Of a DNA stretch of 64,000 bases, positions 44,720 to 56,669 are shown one piece after another. The translations under genes were made by a program, and so were the position numbers. The first letter of the stretch is position 1. Each line of letters opens with the position of its first letter. The DNA comes from Apoda limacodes. Taxonomy: Eukaryota > Arthropoda > Insecta > Lepidoptera > Limacodidae. The notes below the pieces were generated by a model that did no database searches, had not been told where the DNA came from, and saw only the letters and a list, made by a program, of their open reading frames with translations. The stretch is from NCBI GenBank assembly GCA_946406115.1, contig OX291546.1, forward strand, positions 13,075,019-13,139,018, read 5' to 3'.

Positions 44720-45075
44720 CCAACCCTTGCCACAGCTAAAGCAGTTGCTAATCAAATTCGCTCGGCCAATCTCCGCCCATACAGATATCGGTGAAATATA
44801 TCGACAGAAGCTAGATAAAGGAAAAACCGCAAAATAAATTAGAAAACGAGATTATCTTCTAACCAAGTAGATCAGTAGATATATCAGGACAAATAGACAT
44901 TTAATGGAGATATAATTGATACTATTTAGTGCCTAACAAGCCTCAATAACTGATCATTATTATTTTTATTCTTAACAAACATAATAATAGGGAAAACATA
45001 TATCCTTGCTGCAAATGTTTGGAAACCTTTTGCTTGAACCATATACAAATAAAAAAAATCAATAGCAACTGCCTA
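44720..45075. other. Non-coding stretch
   Basis: Continues the complex segment to about 44800 (GCTCGGCCAATCTCCGCCC), then AT-rich; no gene. Confidence 0.45.
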
Positions 45076-45116
45076 AAGTGTATACCAGTGCCCATTACAG
45101 GTATATCATCATCATC

Positions 45117-45480
45117 TCAGCCGCAAGAAGTCCACTGCTGAACATAGGTTTCCCCCATAGATTTCCAAAGGAAATGGTTGGAAGCGGCCTGCATCCAGCG
45201 TCTTCCTGCGGCCTTCGCTATGTCGTCTGGCCACCTTGTGGGTGGTCTTCCGACGCTGCGTTTGCCAGTCCGTGGCCTCTATTCGAGAAACTTTTGGCCC
45301 CCATCAGTTCTACGTACTATGTGCCCTGCCCATTGCCACTTCAACTTGCTAATGCGCAGGGCTATGTCGGTGACTTTCGTTCGTTTACGGATCTCCTCAT
45401 TTCTGATTCGACCTCGTAGAGAAACCCCGAGCATAGCCCTCTCCATAGCTCGTTGTGTGACTTTGAGCTTACTTACTTAA
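45117..45480 (-). pseudogene. RTE-type LINE, C-terminal ORF2 remnant
   Basis: The minus-strand conceptual product reads VTQRAMERAMLGVSLRGRIR, EEIRKRTKVTDIALRI, KLKWQWAGHIVRRTDG, GRPPTRWPDDIAKAAGRRWM and WKSMGETYVQQW, the familiar end of RTE-clade LINE proteins in Lepidoptera. A deletion after RRTDG and one in-frame TAG follow, so it is inactive. The 3' end continues into GATGATGATGAT simple sequence. The plus-strand frames at 45078-45480 are antisense shadows. Confidence 0.85.
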
Positions 45481-45484
45481 GTAA

Positions 45485-48290
45485 GTAATGAATTAATTCA
45501 TATAACTATGAAGTTATATAAATGAACTGTGTAATAAATGAAATTCGTGCAATTACGTTCGAATTTTTCGAGTTTTGGAACCATCAAAGTAGCATAATGC
45601 GTTTCTAATGCAATATGCCGTGCCTGCTTCTCCAAATTTCTATTTTGGGTCAAGATATCAAAAATCTTCAACTTCTGACTTTTTTAAGTAGGTACCTAAG
45701 TACCTATTATTTTTAGTATGTTTTTTGAAGTCTCACTAGTCTTAAATACTTTCACCGACGTAACCTACTTTTCATATGTACAAAGTAGACTAGCTAGGAT
45801 CATTTACTTCTTCAAAATATTTTATACCTAAACTTATGAATCATAAGATCTGTTTTGTGTTGCGCGTGAAGTGTGATAAAATTTAAGGGCCTTTAATGTG
45901 AATTTGATTTGATACTATGTAGTATACGATTTTGAATCTAAAAACAACAGTTTCAATGTTACTTTTCAAGTGCAAATGAAAATTTCAGGGGTTGTACACA
46001 ATTTTTTTAGTACGGGTCAAAACGAAACATCAGACGACACGGACATGACGTACTTTTTTTAATGTGGTACAGGGTTAAGAACCTATATAGTCCTATATGT
46101 AGTATTCAGTCTTCTGGTTTTTTCACAGTTTTTAATAAGTAAGTATTGTTTGAGAGTCCTTTGACACTGGACATTTGACACTTTTGGTCATATTCAACTA
46201 ATAGTGTGTGATAAAATAAAATTAATATGGTAAAAATTATGAGATCAATTAAGTATTGACCTACCTAACTACTTAATAACTCCAAGGGGCCGGCCATACG
46301 TCATCAATTTTTTACTCCCTACAATCATTTTACAGTCATAATCTAATGAATCCCCGGGTAAAAAAACTGACGTCATTTTCTTTTAACCCAATTACGTACT
46401 TATCATAAAATCATATTTTTTAATTTTGCTAATGCTTTTTTGTAACATTGTCGGTGGTGACCAAGAGTTTTTGGTGTCTGCCTCGCGTTCTGAGGAACCC
46501 CGGCGTATACCAATGAGACTTTTTCTTAATTTCTTAACAATGACTTAAAAGGAACTTATTGGAAACAATCTCGAAATATTCGTTTCCTGGAATTCGAGTC
46601 AAAAATGTATGACTTTCTAGCTTACCTCTCGAAACTGTGAATTAACTTACATAGCTGGCTCTTCGGTGAAGGAAAACACCCCGAAAAAACATGCATACGT
46701 TAAAAAAGACGTACTTATGTGAATTCCACAATCCGCATTGGGCCCGCATTTGGACTATGGCCAAAATCGGTCTCGCCTAAGATGAGAGTAGACAGAGCCC
46801 TATGAGGTTGAAAAGGATTATGCTTTCCTTTTTTTTAAACAATTTACATTTTAACACAAGATTTTAAGAATTTTATTCTTATTTTTGCTCATAAAATAAA
46901 AGTAATTTTTTAACTTCTCTTGACTAAAGTAGGTCCGAAAATCGAAATCGCTAAATTGGCGTTTTCTTTACGTTTTGAGACCTGGAGAATCGTTTACCAT
47001 CATTTTAGAGTGATGTCTATGTGTGTGTATGTGAGCTTTTTTCTGCCTGCTCGATATCTCATGAACCGCAATGGACCAATTAATCTCGTGACCATATCAA
47101 TCAATACGCCACGTCATGACTTAGATCTGAAAAGAGTGTCAGCAAAATGGATCCAGCGGTTAGTTTTTTATCGCTATAAAACTGATTTTTTTAAAGACGT
47201 AATAACCACCCTCAAATAGGTTAAAAAAAAATCCTCAAAAGAAGTTGCTCGTGCGGTAATTATCGTATCGTATCGGTACCGAACTAATTTTTTTGTTAAT
47301 TTACGACGAACTTGTTTTTTTATAAAGATAAATTACCTTTCCAATGATGGCTTATAGTCATATCCTTATAATTGATGAAAATAGGGTTAAAAGTATTTTT
47401 TAAAAGGGCATTGTGTGATTTTCACGTTATCTTTGTTGGAGACTAATTTTAGTTTGTCTTTCACGTTACTGTCTTCCCTTTAGGAGTTACAGCAAAAAAG
47501 TATTATTTAAAACTGAGTGTTCCATAATAATTATTCTAGCAAAATATTTTCGCTATTTGCAATCAATGCAGGTGATTGGGTAGCAAAGAAACACATAGTC
47601 CAGTCGCGTTAGTAAAAAAATACATACATACATATACATCCAAATTATTAATACCAGGTAAATGAGGATGAGCAACTACATAAGGGTTTTTTTGTTATTC
47701 TCCGTTGACCATGTGACAACCCTAAGAGATCGAGGAATCGTTCCTTCCTTGCTACAATATTCCCCGGGGCGCTTGCGGGACCATTTATCAGCCGCCGACC
47801 CACATTGCCCCGACATCTGCCGGCAAACTCCTCGCTCCCTGTTATTGGACTCCGATTACTGAGAAAGATTACCAAAAGGAACAGTATTGTTTCTAGTTTG
47901 GCTTTACTGTTTAGTGTATTTCTACCGTCATTGTTCAATTAATATTTTTTTGGTCATGAAACTAACATTTACCTTTTCGGTTCTCGACGTTTTGGCCAGG
48001 TTTTAGTGCAACCTTGGTAACAAGTATTTGCACCATATCCTTAGTTAAGAATCATGGAGTAACTGCATACGTTACCTGTATGGTTTCCTCATAGGAATAG
48101 TTTTTGGCCGCAGCCCCAGCACTCATATCTGTGGCGCAAGTACGGTGACGGCGACCACATCTGAAATGAATTCATAATCTAAAATAAAAAAATCTATTCA
48201 TATCAACCTAACTAATTACTTATACTACTAATTTACAAAAAAATATTATAATTCTTCTAAAATTTATTTATATTACCTACTAATTTTACT
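45485..48290. other. Non-coding stretch with scattered complex patches
   Basis: Begins with the palindrome ACTTACTTAAGTAAGT (about 45469-45484). The 99-codon plus frame at 46920-47219 includes a repeat-like block (TATCTCATGAACCGCAATGG) and is not credible. TATCG triplicate at about 47264-47279. About 47715-47850 is GC-rich (CCCCGGGGCGCTTGCGGGAC) with short frames on both strands but no family. About 47960-48160 is moderately complex. Nothing I can call a gene. Confidence 0.45.
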
Positions 48291-48297
48291 GCCCGTA

Positions 48298-48575
48298 CTA
48301 ATATCATAAATGCGAGTGTGATATTGTTTGTTATGCCTTCACGTCTCAAAGGAGCATTCAATTGAGCTGAAATTTGGCACAGAGATCAATGACAAAGTCG
48401 CTATTACTCATAAAACAAAACAAATTACTAATATTACTAATTACTAATTCAATGTTCATTCTAATATTATAAATGTTAAAGAGAAATTGTTTGTTATTCC
48501 TTCACGTCGCAAAGGAACATCCAATTGAGCTAAAATTTGGAAAAAAGATCAATGACAAGGACAGAGATATGTGAA
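48298..48575 (+). mobile_element. Two adjacent Helitron-like 5' segments
   Basis: CTAATATCATAAATGCGAGT, CCTTCACGTCTCAAAGGAGC (48298-48410) and CTAATATTATAAATGTTAAA, CCTTCACGTCGCAAAGGAAC (48460-48575) are direct repeats of one 5' region. Neither has a recognisable 3' end nearby. Confidence 0.5.
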
Positions 48576-48579
48576 GAAA

Positions 48580-49355
48580 ATGAGATAAGGCTACATTTTA
48601 ACCCAAAAAATTTAAAATTACTGGTGGGAATAACTATAAACAAATCCCACATGAACGAACTATAAAGGTTTTTATAACTTTCCTTACTACAATTAAGAAG
48701 TCATGCTGATTACCTAATTTAGCGCAGGCAAAATGCGTATAATGAAATAATTTATATCACATATTTATACGACCTTGTTACCAATCGTTTAGAGCCATAG
48801 AGTGCGGTAACATTTGCACGTATACGTCGTTTGTTTTTGTAGTGTTAGTACCTATGAATAACACGGTTTTATATGAAGTGGCTAGGGTGGTTATTTACTG
48901 ATAAATAATGGACATCTTCAAAGATCACTAAAAAAAGAAGAAGTTGTCGTGGGACATTCGGTTAGAACGCAGTTCCTTTTCTTAAATAAAATAAATACAA
49001 CAGAACAAAAATAATGTCTTCAATACTTTTGCAGTATTTTCTTTCAGGCCACTGGAACTCTACAATTGAACAATTTAAACTTGACGCAGACAGAATTCTA
49101 AGCAATCGTTTGAGACACTTTAACGATAGAAGTCGCGATAAGGTTTTGGAAACGTGCTAGACATTCCAAGTAAACTGCTAAGCAGTACATATGTAAGTAA
49201 GGATCTTATAAGTTTATAAGCCAACCACTTAAAAATTATCATTACCTACCGACATGGTACCTTCAAACTTAAAACATAGTGGTTTGATTTTAGTAGTTAG
49301 TACTTAAATGAATTTAATAATGTTGCCTTTCTATCTATCTCTTCATATATTATAT
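48580..49355. other. Non-coding stretch, nothing recognised
   Basis: No gene-like frame or known repeat. Confidence 0.5.
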
Positions 49356-49361
49356 AGTATA

Positions 49362-49710
49362 ATCTAGGCTAATATAATAAATCTAAAAAGGTTTTCTTGT
49401 TTGAACGCGAATCTCTGAAACTACCTGACTTCAAACTGTATTTGATAGCCCAAATCTCAAGAAAAGCTATAGTCTATTTAACATCACGCTACTTCTCCTA
49501 GGAGCCGAACAAAAAGCAAAGAAAACAGAATGCCCCAAAGTGAAACGAATTTTTCACATCTAAACGGCTGGAGCTACAGTCTTCAAATTTTAACAGTATA
49601 AAAATCTTGTTGACCCGAAGCCATATAAACTGTCAAAATTATTTTTAAATGTTTTCCTTCATATACAGCTAAATAGGGGGCGCGAAACAAATTTTACCTA
49701 CCCCGTCGGG
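49362..49710 (+). mobile_element. Helitron-like element (GAACGCGAATCTC type)
   Basis: GGCTAATATAATAAATCTAA, TGTTTGAACGCGAATCTCTG, CTATAGTCTATTTAACATCA and CGCTACTTCTCCTAGGAGC follow the order of a widespread lepidopteran element related to the 35026-35574 copy. The 3' end is uncertain. Confidence 0.5.
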
Positions 49711-49744
49711 TAGGGTATCATTGTTTAAAGATCTTTGAGTAGAT

Positions 49745-51925
49745 AAATACTATTTGTTTTAACTATAACTTTGTTTTAAAAAATATCGGAAAACAAAGAA
49801 TTGAGAAGCCACCAAAGTCAGCTTTCTTTTCTAAATTTTGTTTCAAACATTTTTAACTTCCCATCGACCTATGAACTTAAAGTTTGGTGATAATGTTTAT
49901 GATTTATACATTACATAGTACATTTATTTAACTAACAAATTTCAAAATATTGATAAATCTGTTTTTTTTGTTTGAAATTCTCTCATTTCTCTTTTCTTCT
50001 CTATTACAACCAACTTGATTTTGCGGTCAAGCACAGAAGGCATCACAAACCTACTGCTGTTGAATAATTCTGGCGTTCGGACTGCTTATATTCTATATTC
50101 TGCTTATGTTCTATAAGACACGCACTTGGCTGGTTTTTGTGCTTGCCATCTTTTATAGATAATTACCTCATTGTGCGTAAAAAACGGATAACATAAATAT
50201 ACAATAAAAACTGATTAAATATATAATTTTCCAGCTCTACAAATTTAAAAAAATTATCAAACAAATATAAGCAAAAACTAAGAAGAACCGTTCATTATAA
50301 GATATTCTTTAAATTTTGGCTAATTTAAATTGTTTAAAATAAATTTGGTTTTCAAAAAATAATTCGAAAAAACTCATAATATTCAATTCTTTGCATTTTT
50401 AAGTAAGTGCAAATTATTTAACCGAGGCCGCCAGATGTTGGTCTGAAGTCGCTGAAACTTGTCCGAGGGCTCATGAATAATTAAAAGCGAGGATAGCGGT
50501 GATAACTCACTTCTCCCCTTACTCTCCTCCCCACTCTCCCCGCTAACACCTCCGCTGGCCCTTGCAGTCACAAAATAACACTTCTGTAGAGGAAGCTCCG
50601 GTTTTTATGACTTAATTAGTTACATCTCATAGCAGAACGCCCAGAGAAACGACAGCCCGAATGCGGAAATATGTAAAGTTTATTGTCAAAGACAAAATTA
50701 GGTTAACAAGGCTTTTATAACTATGTAAGTAAAACCTTTCTTCCTACGAACTGCTAAAGTCATTAAACTTTGTAAATTTCTACTTGAATTCTAACTTTTA
50801 AATAAAATTAGGAAGTGCAAATTTACATTGAATGCGGAGAGTTCCGAACTCTTTACATCTATACGTTTGAACTTATTGTCCTGTACCTATGTAATTTCAT
50901 TACAAAATAAGGCTAACACGACATTTTTCTATTCTTAGTATTGAAATATGATGCCTGAAATGACTTAAATTTTTTCTTTGCCCAAAAATAATTTAAATAC
51001 AAACGGAAAATGTATTAAATTTATAAGGTTATAAGGCATATAAACCTATGACTTTCTTACTAACTCTTAAAGACTGAGTGGAAGCAATTTCGGTGTTCAA
51101 TATTTAGGTAGCTTCCTATCATTTTATTGGTTGTATCTGCAGCTTTCGATATACATCTGACAAATACTCAATGCCGTACTAAAAGCATAAAACTAAGTGT
51201 ACTCTTAACTTAACATTTAGATTTAGATTAGTAACATCAAATTAAGGCTAGGAACTGTCCTTGATTTTTTTTTACTTCAAATCGTTTTCGAGCCTTCTGT
51301 TTGTTATTTTACATACAGATTCTATTTGAAAAATTATGGCGTTGTCTCATAAAATTCCAATACCCATATTTGATATGTGTATTTTTGAATTTCTAGTCAA
51401 ACGGAAAAAACGTAGACATATATGAAAAAAATACATTGTGAACCTATTACTTAATTCACAATCATAATTTCAGTAAGAGCAAAAAGAACTGAAATAGCAG
51501 TTACAACTATAATTTTTAGTTAAGAGTAAAATCTCAATTTACATGCCACATCGCTGTATTGTCAGAGCCAGTTAGCGATAAATATTGCACATGCACTCTA
51601 TGTAATCGCTCGTTTATAACCAGATGTGTCTGTGTTGAAATGTTCAGAGACTAGATTGCAAATGCTCTACATCTGTATCCACTACCACAGTATATATATG
51701 ATAACATGCCACTATTTCAACTGTTTATTGCAACGACATAAAGTTTGTTTTGTTTAGGAGAGATATACAAATAACTTATTTTGGGTGTCTGGGTTATAGG
51801 ATGGAAGGTTTAATAAGAAGATTCTTTTGTGATTATGATGGACATATTCGAACTATAAATTATTTAACTTTAATGTGAAGAATATCATTATTTGTTTGGC
51901 TTTTCCAAAAATACGTCGACAGTTT
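49745..51925. other. Non-coding stretch with one GC-rich patch
   Basis: AT-rich; about 50425-50575 is GC-richer (ACCGAGGCCGCCAGATG, pyrimidine-rich CTCCTCCCCACTCTCCCCGC) with a 62-codon minus frame but no family. It could be regulatory. No other content identified. Confidence 0.45.
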
Positions 51926-51929
51926 TCAG

Positions 51930-52180
51930 TTTTTTTCCTTTATGTGTGCTACATGGCATTGCTTCTTACCAAATTTCATGATTCTAGGTCAACGGGAAGT
52001 ACCACACAAGTTTTGATTTATTTGTGTCACATTATGCGACAAAAATGTGCGTATTTTGAGCATACTTTCAATTATTTTCAACTTGATACCTTTACGCGTT
52101 TCTGAGAAAAAGGATCTTGACAGACAGACAGACAGAAAGACAGACGGACAACAAAGTGATCCTAAAACCCTAAAAACGAA
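51930..52180 (-). repeat. GGTTCCGTA-family dispersed repeat
   Basis: The plus strand shows ACCAAATTTCATGATTCTAG, TACGCGTTTCTGAGAAAAAG, six CAGA-type repeats (GACAGACAGACAGACAGAAA) and TGATCCTAAAACCCTAAAAA, the reverse of the family start. Confidence 0.55.
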
Positions 52181-52189
52181 CAGAATAGT

Positions 52190-52985
52190 CGATTTTCGAA
52201 AATAAATGTATATAAAATAATTTTCATGATAACATTACACATAGAGGGGATGATAGGCGCTAACAATATATTTAATCTATTATTTTTAAGTAAGTCGGCG
52301 TGTTTACATAATTCGCAATGTATCGTAATGTATCTAAATAAAAAATTATGGAGTGGCTTACCTAAGCTATAAAAGTATTTACTTAATTCTAACAATACAA
52401 AAGAAAAATCCTTAATGGCTTTTATAATTTGAAATAATTGGGCTTTTTATGTTCCATCCTACTAGATAAAGACAAGACGCTTGCTTTTATATGAAACAAC
52501 ACTCGATATTTTGAATTCCAAATTAAAATAAACAGAAAAAGTTTTCTAAAGCGTATAGCTCTGTATGGAAAACCGAGACCCATTCACACACTCATGGATT
52601 TTTATCTGGAATTCGAGACAAGTTTCTTTTTCACTTGGTGTCAAGTGAAAAAAGTGCGGGTCGTTCATCGATCCAGCTCCTTGACATTCGCATCACGGCC
52701 CTGCAGGCAGGCCTACTGCGCCGTCGTCATGGCAACGCATCCCTGAACGCTGAAACTGCCTGAAACGCGATAATTTTATGCAAAGCATGCATTATCTGTT
52801 GTGATATTGATAATAATAGGTGCAAGTTAGAATCATAAAATGATTACAAATTGAAATAATTAATAGGATCACCTATAATTCAATTAGACAAGTCACCACC
52901 ATAACTTTTTATTTAGTTTAACGACCATAAGAAGTCAGCTATATCGGAGCAGTTACTTGTTTCTGATCTCAATCATTGGATAGAA
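52190..52985. other. Non-coding stretch with a complex GC-rich patch
   Basis: 52655-52760 is GC-rich (GGCCCTGCAGGCAGGCCTAC, a near-palindrome, and GTCGTCATGGCAAC). Otherwise AT-rich; no gene. Confidence 0.45.
52723..52736. promoter_or_regulatory. X-box-like motif
   Basis: GTCGTCATGGCAAC matches the RFX X-box consensus (GTTNCCATGGNAAC) with two mismatches. Such sites control ciliary genes in animals, but no gene start is visible nearby. Confidence 0.25.
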
Positions 52986-52991
52986 TTACCG

Positions 52992-53227
52992 CGTTTTCAG
53001 AGAAACTTCCTCCTGCGAACGCCTGGGTTGTGGAATGAGATTCCTGCCATGGTTTTCTCTAAGGACTACAGTATGAGGTTCTTCAAGAAAGAAGTTATTG
53101 GATTTTTGAAGGGTCGGCAACCCGCGAGTGACACCCTGGTGTTAGAAGCGTCCATAGGCTACGATGACCGCATACCATCAGGCGGACCTTAAGCTTATTT
53201 GCCATCTTAGTGGTAAAAAAAAAAAAA
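52992..53227 (+). mobile_element. CR1/Jockey-type LINE 3' end, ORF open to its stop
   Basis: The clearest copy: RFQRNFLLRTPGLWNEIPAM, then VFSKDYSMRFFKKEVIGFLK and GRQPASDTLVLEASIGYDDR, ending IPSGGP and TAA at about 53192, all in one frame. It fixes the family as the end of a LINE ORF2 (RT..LWNE.PA). A tract at 53217-53227. Confidence 0.85.
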
Positions 53228-53229
53228 TT

Positions 53230-53685
53230 ACTGATCCCTAAAGTATTTTCTGCGGAGCGACACTTTATACGGAGAATGGTTCGTGAGTCGATTGAAATTC
53301 GAAATATAATTTATATAAATTTTATTCAAGAAGACTATTGTCAAACGTATGGAATCCAGCGATTGAGTTGAGTAATAACCGAAAATTAAATTTAACTTCT
53401 AATTTGCATAGAGACACTGTGGGCGTTATATATGTTGTGACAAGGCAGTCAGCGGGTCAAAACAGTGTCGAACAGCACAAACGCATAAGAAGAAGGGTAG
53501 AAAGATATATCTTCCCAATGTAGCTGCCCTATACGGATATCCACAGGCCATCTGCGACCGCAGTAAATAAAACTGTGGCAAAATATCGGAAACAAAATAA
53601 AACCACTATAAGCTTCGGTCACGATAAGACCCGTTTAATCTTATTATAAAGTTACACGAACACGAAAATACTGGTTTGAAATACG
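53230..53685. other. Non-coding stretch, nothing recognised
   Basis: The 61-codon plus frame at 53338-53523 has no start ATG in context and no family features. CGGCCATCTGCGACCG-like sequence at 53540 resembles a decayed LINE 3' block. Confidence 0.4.
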
Positions 53686-53689
53686 ATCA

Positions 53690-53775
53690 CCTGTCCGTCT
53701 CTGTCTGTCTGTCAAGACAATTTTTCTCAGGAATGCTTGGAGTTATCTAGGTGAAATTAATATTAAATACTAAGG
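53690..53775 (+). repeat. GGTTCCGTA-family fragment
   Basis: CCTGTCCGTCTCTGTCTGTC, AAGACAATTTTTCTCAGGAA and GGAGTTATCTAGGTGAAATT match the family interior. Confidence 0.5.
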
Positions 53776-53779
53776 TCTA

Positions 53780-55525
53780 CGATCTCTCGAAGCTGTATAA
53801 AAAACTTTTTCTTTATCAACGCAATAAAGAAATTCGACCATTTATGCCACATATTGTTGACACTTGCAAATACACCAAAACCAATTGACTAAGAATCATA
53901 AAAATCAGCAAGAAGCAAGGTTTCACAGCACAAGTAGTGGGAAAAATCTAAAAATTGATAATTTGTTGTTTAACCATACACAAAATACTTATATCTGTAG
54001 ATCTGTCTTTGAAGATCGTTTTTCTCGAGCAAGTGTGTGTTCGTGAACTGTAATACAGTCCTGTCCTGTAATAAAGAAAAAATTAACTAAAAAAAATTGG
54101 CAAAAATGCTAGTTTTCTACGCTGTTCTCTTAAATTTGTGAATAACGTATGATGTATGACGGTATGTATGATGTATGAACTCGTAAAAATGTAACACTCT
54201 ACTACGTACCATTTGATAATGTATATAAATTTACTTAATAAAAAACATGGTAAAGAAATAGAATTAGGCGGTTATAACTTTTCAACTAAAAAGAGCCGGA
54301 TTAAACAGTAGATTACTCCAAATTAAAATATATAGCTACCTACAAGTAAATCTTACCTTATCTGTGAATTTTGTGAAAAAGAAAATAAAATAAGTATTAA
54401 ATTCAATTGTTTACAAATTGACAACAATCATTTTTATTTTACTTTACAACAAATATGCACGTATAATCACTCAATTTGACAGAATTTGCCACATACATAT
54501 ACTTGGTCTATATTTGCTTTTTAAAACACGAAATAAAATAAAAAATAAAGTACACCTACCTACCTACTTATTAAACTGTAAGTCAACCACAAACTGCAAA
54601 GTGCAGTTCTATCGCCGGAAGGTGCGGAACTCATGAAACGTCTAGTCAGCGCTTATCAAGCACTGCAAAATGCAGATGTCTGCTATCTAGGTTCACCAAA
54701 CTTTACTTAACTTCATACGTTGCATAGTGTACTTTATTTCGACTTAAATAAGGCTTTTTAAACATTTTTACATTTATATTGTTACGAAAACTTAACACAT
54801 TATGATACAGAAAAAGTTATTTTGCTTAGCGTATACCACAACAGGTTAAACGACAGGTAGATTTAGATTGAGGTAGATTTATAATATTTTTTTTTTATAT
54901 ATCTTTGCCAGTTACATTTTTGTTACGTCTTAAGGTACAAAAAAAGGTTAATAGGTGCGTAAATTAACCCTTAGCGAGTAAAGGTTCAATTTTTCTCTTC
55001 TAAAAGGCAAGTTTTTGCAATATTTTTAAATTCGTGCAACAAAATTTTATATTTTATTTGGAACAACAACAGCAATATTTTATTCCTAATATAACTTATT
55101 GAGTGACCCTACTGGCCCAGTTAGAATTGGCGAACGATTTTTAAGCTAATCTTAAGGCCTCTGACAGGGCTCAACGACTGCTACCATAATATGAAAATAC
55201 ACAGCCAGTACGGACGTGACGGTTAAACGTGTCCTCCAAAGCATGGTAGAAGCCAAAACATGTGCCACTGGGCATAGGAACTCTATTTGAGATCAAAATC
55301 ATACATTTTAGCTTAAAGTCCATAAAGCAATGTATATGCGTATACAAAGAGGCCTTTAACGAATACTGCGCGGGAAAAGTTGCGGGGAAGTTCTAGTAAT
55401 GATATATATTAGTAACAAAATCGGAATAATCTGTTAGTTACCTATACGGTCATACATAAAAATATATACGATTTTACTCGAGAACTACTTTAAAATTCTT
55501 CGCTTACTCAAACATAAGCAGCTTA
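53780..55525. other. Non-coding stretch, nothing firmly recognised
   Basis: 54137-54180 has a small GTATGATGTATGA duplication. 54595-54720 is GC-richer (TCTATCGCCGGAAGGTGCGG, GCACTGCAAAATGCAG) and unexplained, as is 55110-55290. No gene-like frame. Confidence 0.45.
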
Positions 55526-55531
55526 ATAAAA

Positions 55532-55690
55532 GAGGAGCTCGTGGCCCAGTCTTATTTGCCTATCGGAAACGATGTAAGTGAAGTTAAGCAACGCCGGGCG
55601 TGGTCAGTACCTGGATGGGTGACCGCCTAGTGGCACATGTTTTTAGCTCCTCCGTGCTTAAAGTTAAACCATCATCGCTTCGGTCTTGAC
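55532..55690 (+). mobile_element. 5S-rRNA-derived SINE (copy 3, best preserved)
   Basis: The head GAGGAGCTCGTGGCCCAGT is followed by CTATCGGAAACGATG and then a 5S-like segment GTGAAGTTAAGCAACGCCGG, GCGTGGTCAGTAC, GGATGGGTGACCGCCTAG. These match the A box, intermediate element and C box of 5S rRNA genes almost base for base. The tail TTTTTAGCTCCTCCGTGCTT matches copy 2. The 5' half of 5S is absent. Downstream (55735-55840) is GGCAGCGGATCTCTATGGCC and GGGGTATGCCCCTGCAATGG, another common lepidopteran block. Confidence 0.85.
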
Positions 55691-55844
55691 TGTGTATTGT
55701 CATATTATAACATCAGAGGCCTCAATGGCGGTTTTCACTCGAACGTCCGCCAATTCGGCAGCGGATCTCTATGGCCTCATTCTCCTTTTCCAAGGGGAGG
55801 GGTATGCCCCTGCAATGGGGCGTATAATGGTTGAGGCAAGAAAA

Positions 55845-56120
55845 AATCTATACTCATACTATCTTTACCGTCTTACCAACTTTGTACTATACTACTTAAA
55901 TACTTTACTTTATACCTATCTGTACTATCTCCCTAGCAAGATAGTCCGAATTGAAAGAACTATATTTCTAGCTAAAAAAAACTTGGACAGAAACTGAACT
56001 TACAGACATCAGTGTATTTTTTATATATTAGTATTAATGTGCTACAAAAACAAAACTTTCTCAAACTATACTGTACGCGAATAGTTTTTCCCCCAAAATG
56101 TCCCATAGGTGAAACGAAAG
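55845..56120. other. Non-coding stretch
   Basis: AT-rich; leads into a promoter-like segment. No gene. Confidence 0.45.
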
Positions 56121-56127
56121 GTTCATC

Positions 56128-56157
56128 TATAAATAGGCAACTGCGGCGGGCGCCAGT
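56128..56157 (+). promoter_or_regulatory. TATA-box and initiator-like pair
   Basis: TATAAATAGG at 56128 is a consensus TATA box, and CCAGTTA (A at 56155) 27 bp downstream fits an arthropod initiator; the intervening DNA is GC-rich (CTGCGGCGGGCGCC). A pyrimidine tract with TTTTATTTTCAG lies at 56209-56220. No coding exon follows that I recognise, so this is a weak candidate promoter. Confidence 0.25.
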
Positions 56158-56404
56158 TATAAAGCACTTCCTGTTACAACTTTCGGCAGTTGTTTACCTT
56201 ACAGCCGCTTTTTATTTTCAGACACGTGTTTTTACCTATTACTTTTAAAACAACACGCTTCTTGTCATATAAAGTGTGAATGAACTATTTTTTTTGGTTT
56301 GTATTTAGCGACTTCCAGTTTACAAAAAAAGGCAAAGCTAACAAAATACATAAGCATATTTTTTTTAATAAATATTTCTAGATTAAATATACACAGCGAC
56401 ATCT

Positions 56405-56665
56405 GGTGCCTAACTAAGCAAGGCTTGTACCACAGTATTAATACTATGCTTGTACTATGGGTTGGTACCAGAAAACGGATACAAAATACCTACATAAGTA
56501 CTTTTTTATTGTTAATATATAAGTACATATTATACATCGAAAACATCCAAGACGTAAGCACAAAGGTTCATCACATAAATGTTTGTCCAGTGCGGGAATC
56601 GAACCCACACCCTCTGCACAGCAGTAGGCCACACTACCAACTAGGCTGCGAGGGAATCTCTCTAA
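56405..56665 (-). mobile_element. tRNA-derived SINE
   Basis: The minus-strand head CCTAGTTGGTAGTGTGGCCT (A box) and GTGGGTTCGATTCCCGC (B box) is followed by a body with TATCCGTTTTCTGGTACC and CAAGCCTTGCTTAGTTAGG. Same body order as 4998-5255 and 31845-32050. Confidence 0.8.
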
Positions 56666-56669
56666 ATAC

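Noticed and set aside
45078..45480. Plus-strand frames of 113 and 100 codons
   Set aside because: They are antisense to the RTE LINE C-terminus.
46920..47219. 99-codon plus frame as a gene
   Set aside because: No ATG context or family features, and part of it (TATCTCATGAACCGCAATGG) resembles a dispersed repeat.
55580..55632. Functional 5S rRNA gene
   Set aside because: Only the internal-promoter part of 5S is present; the 5' half is missing or replaced and the flanks match other SINE copies.
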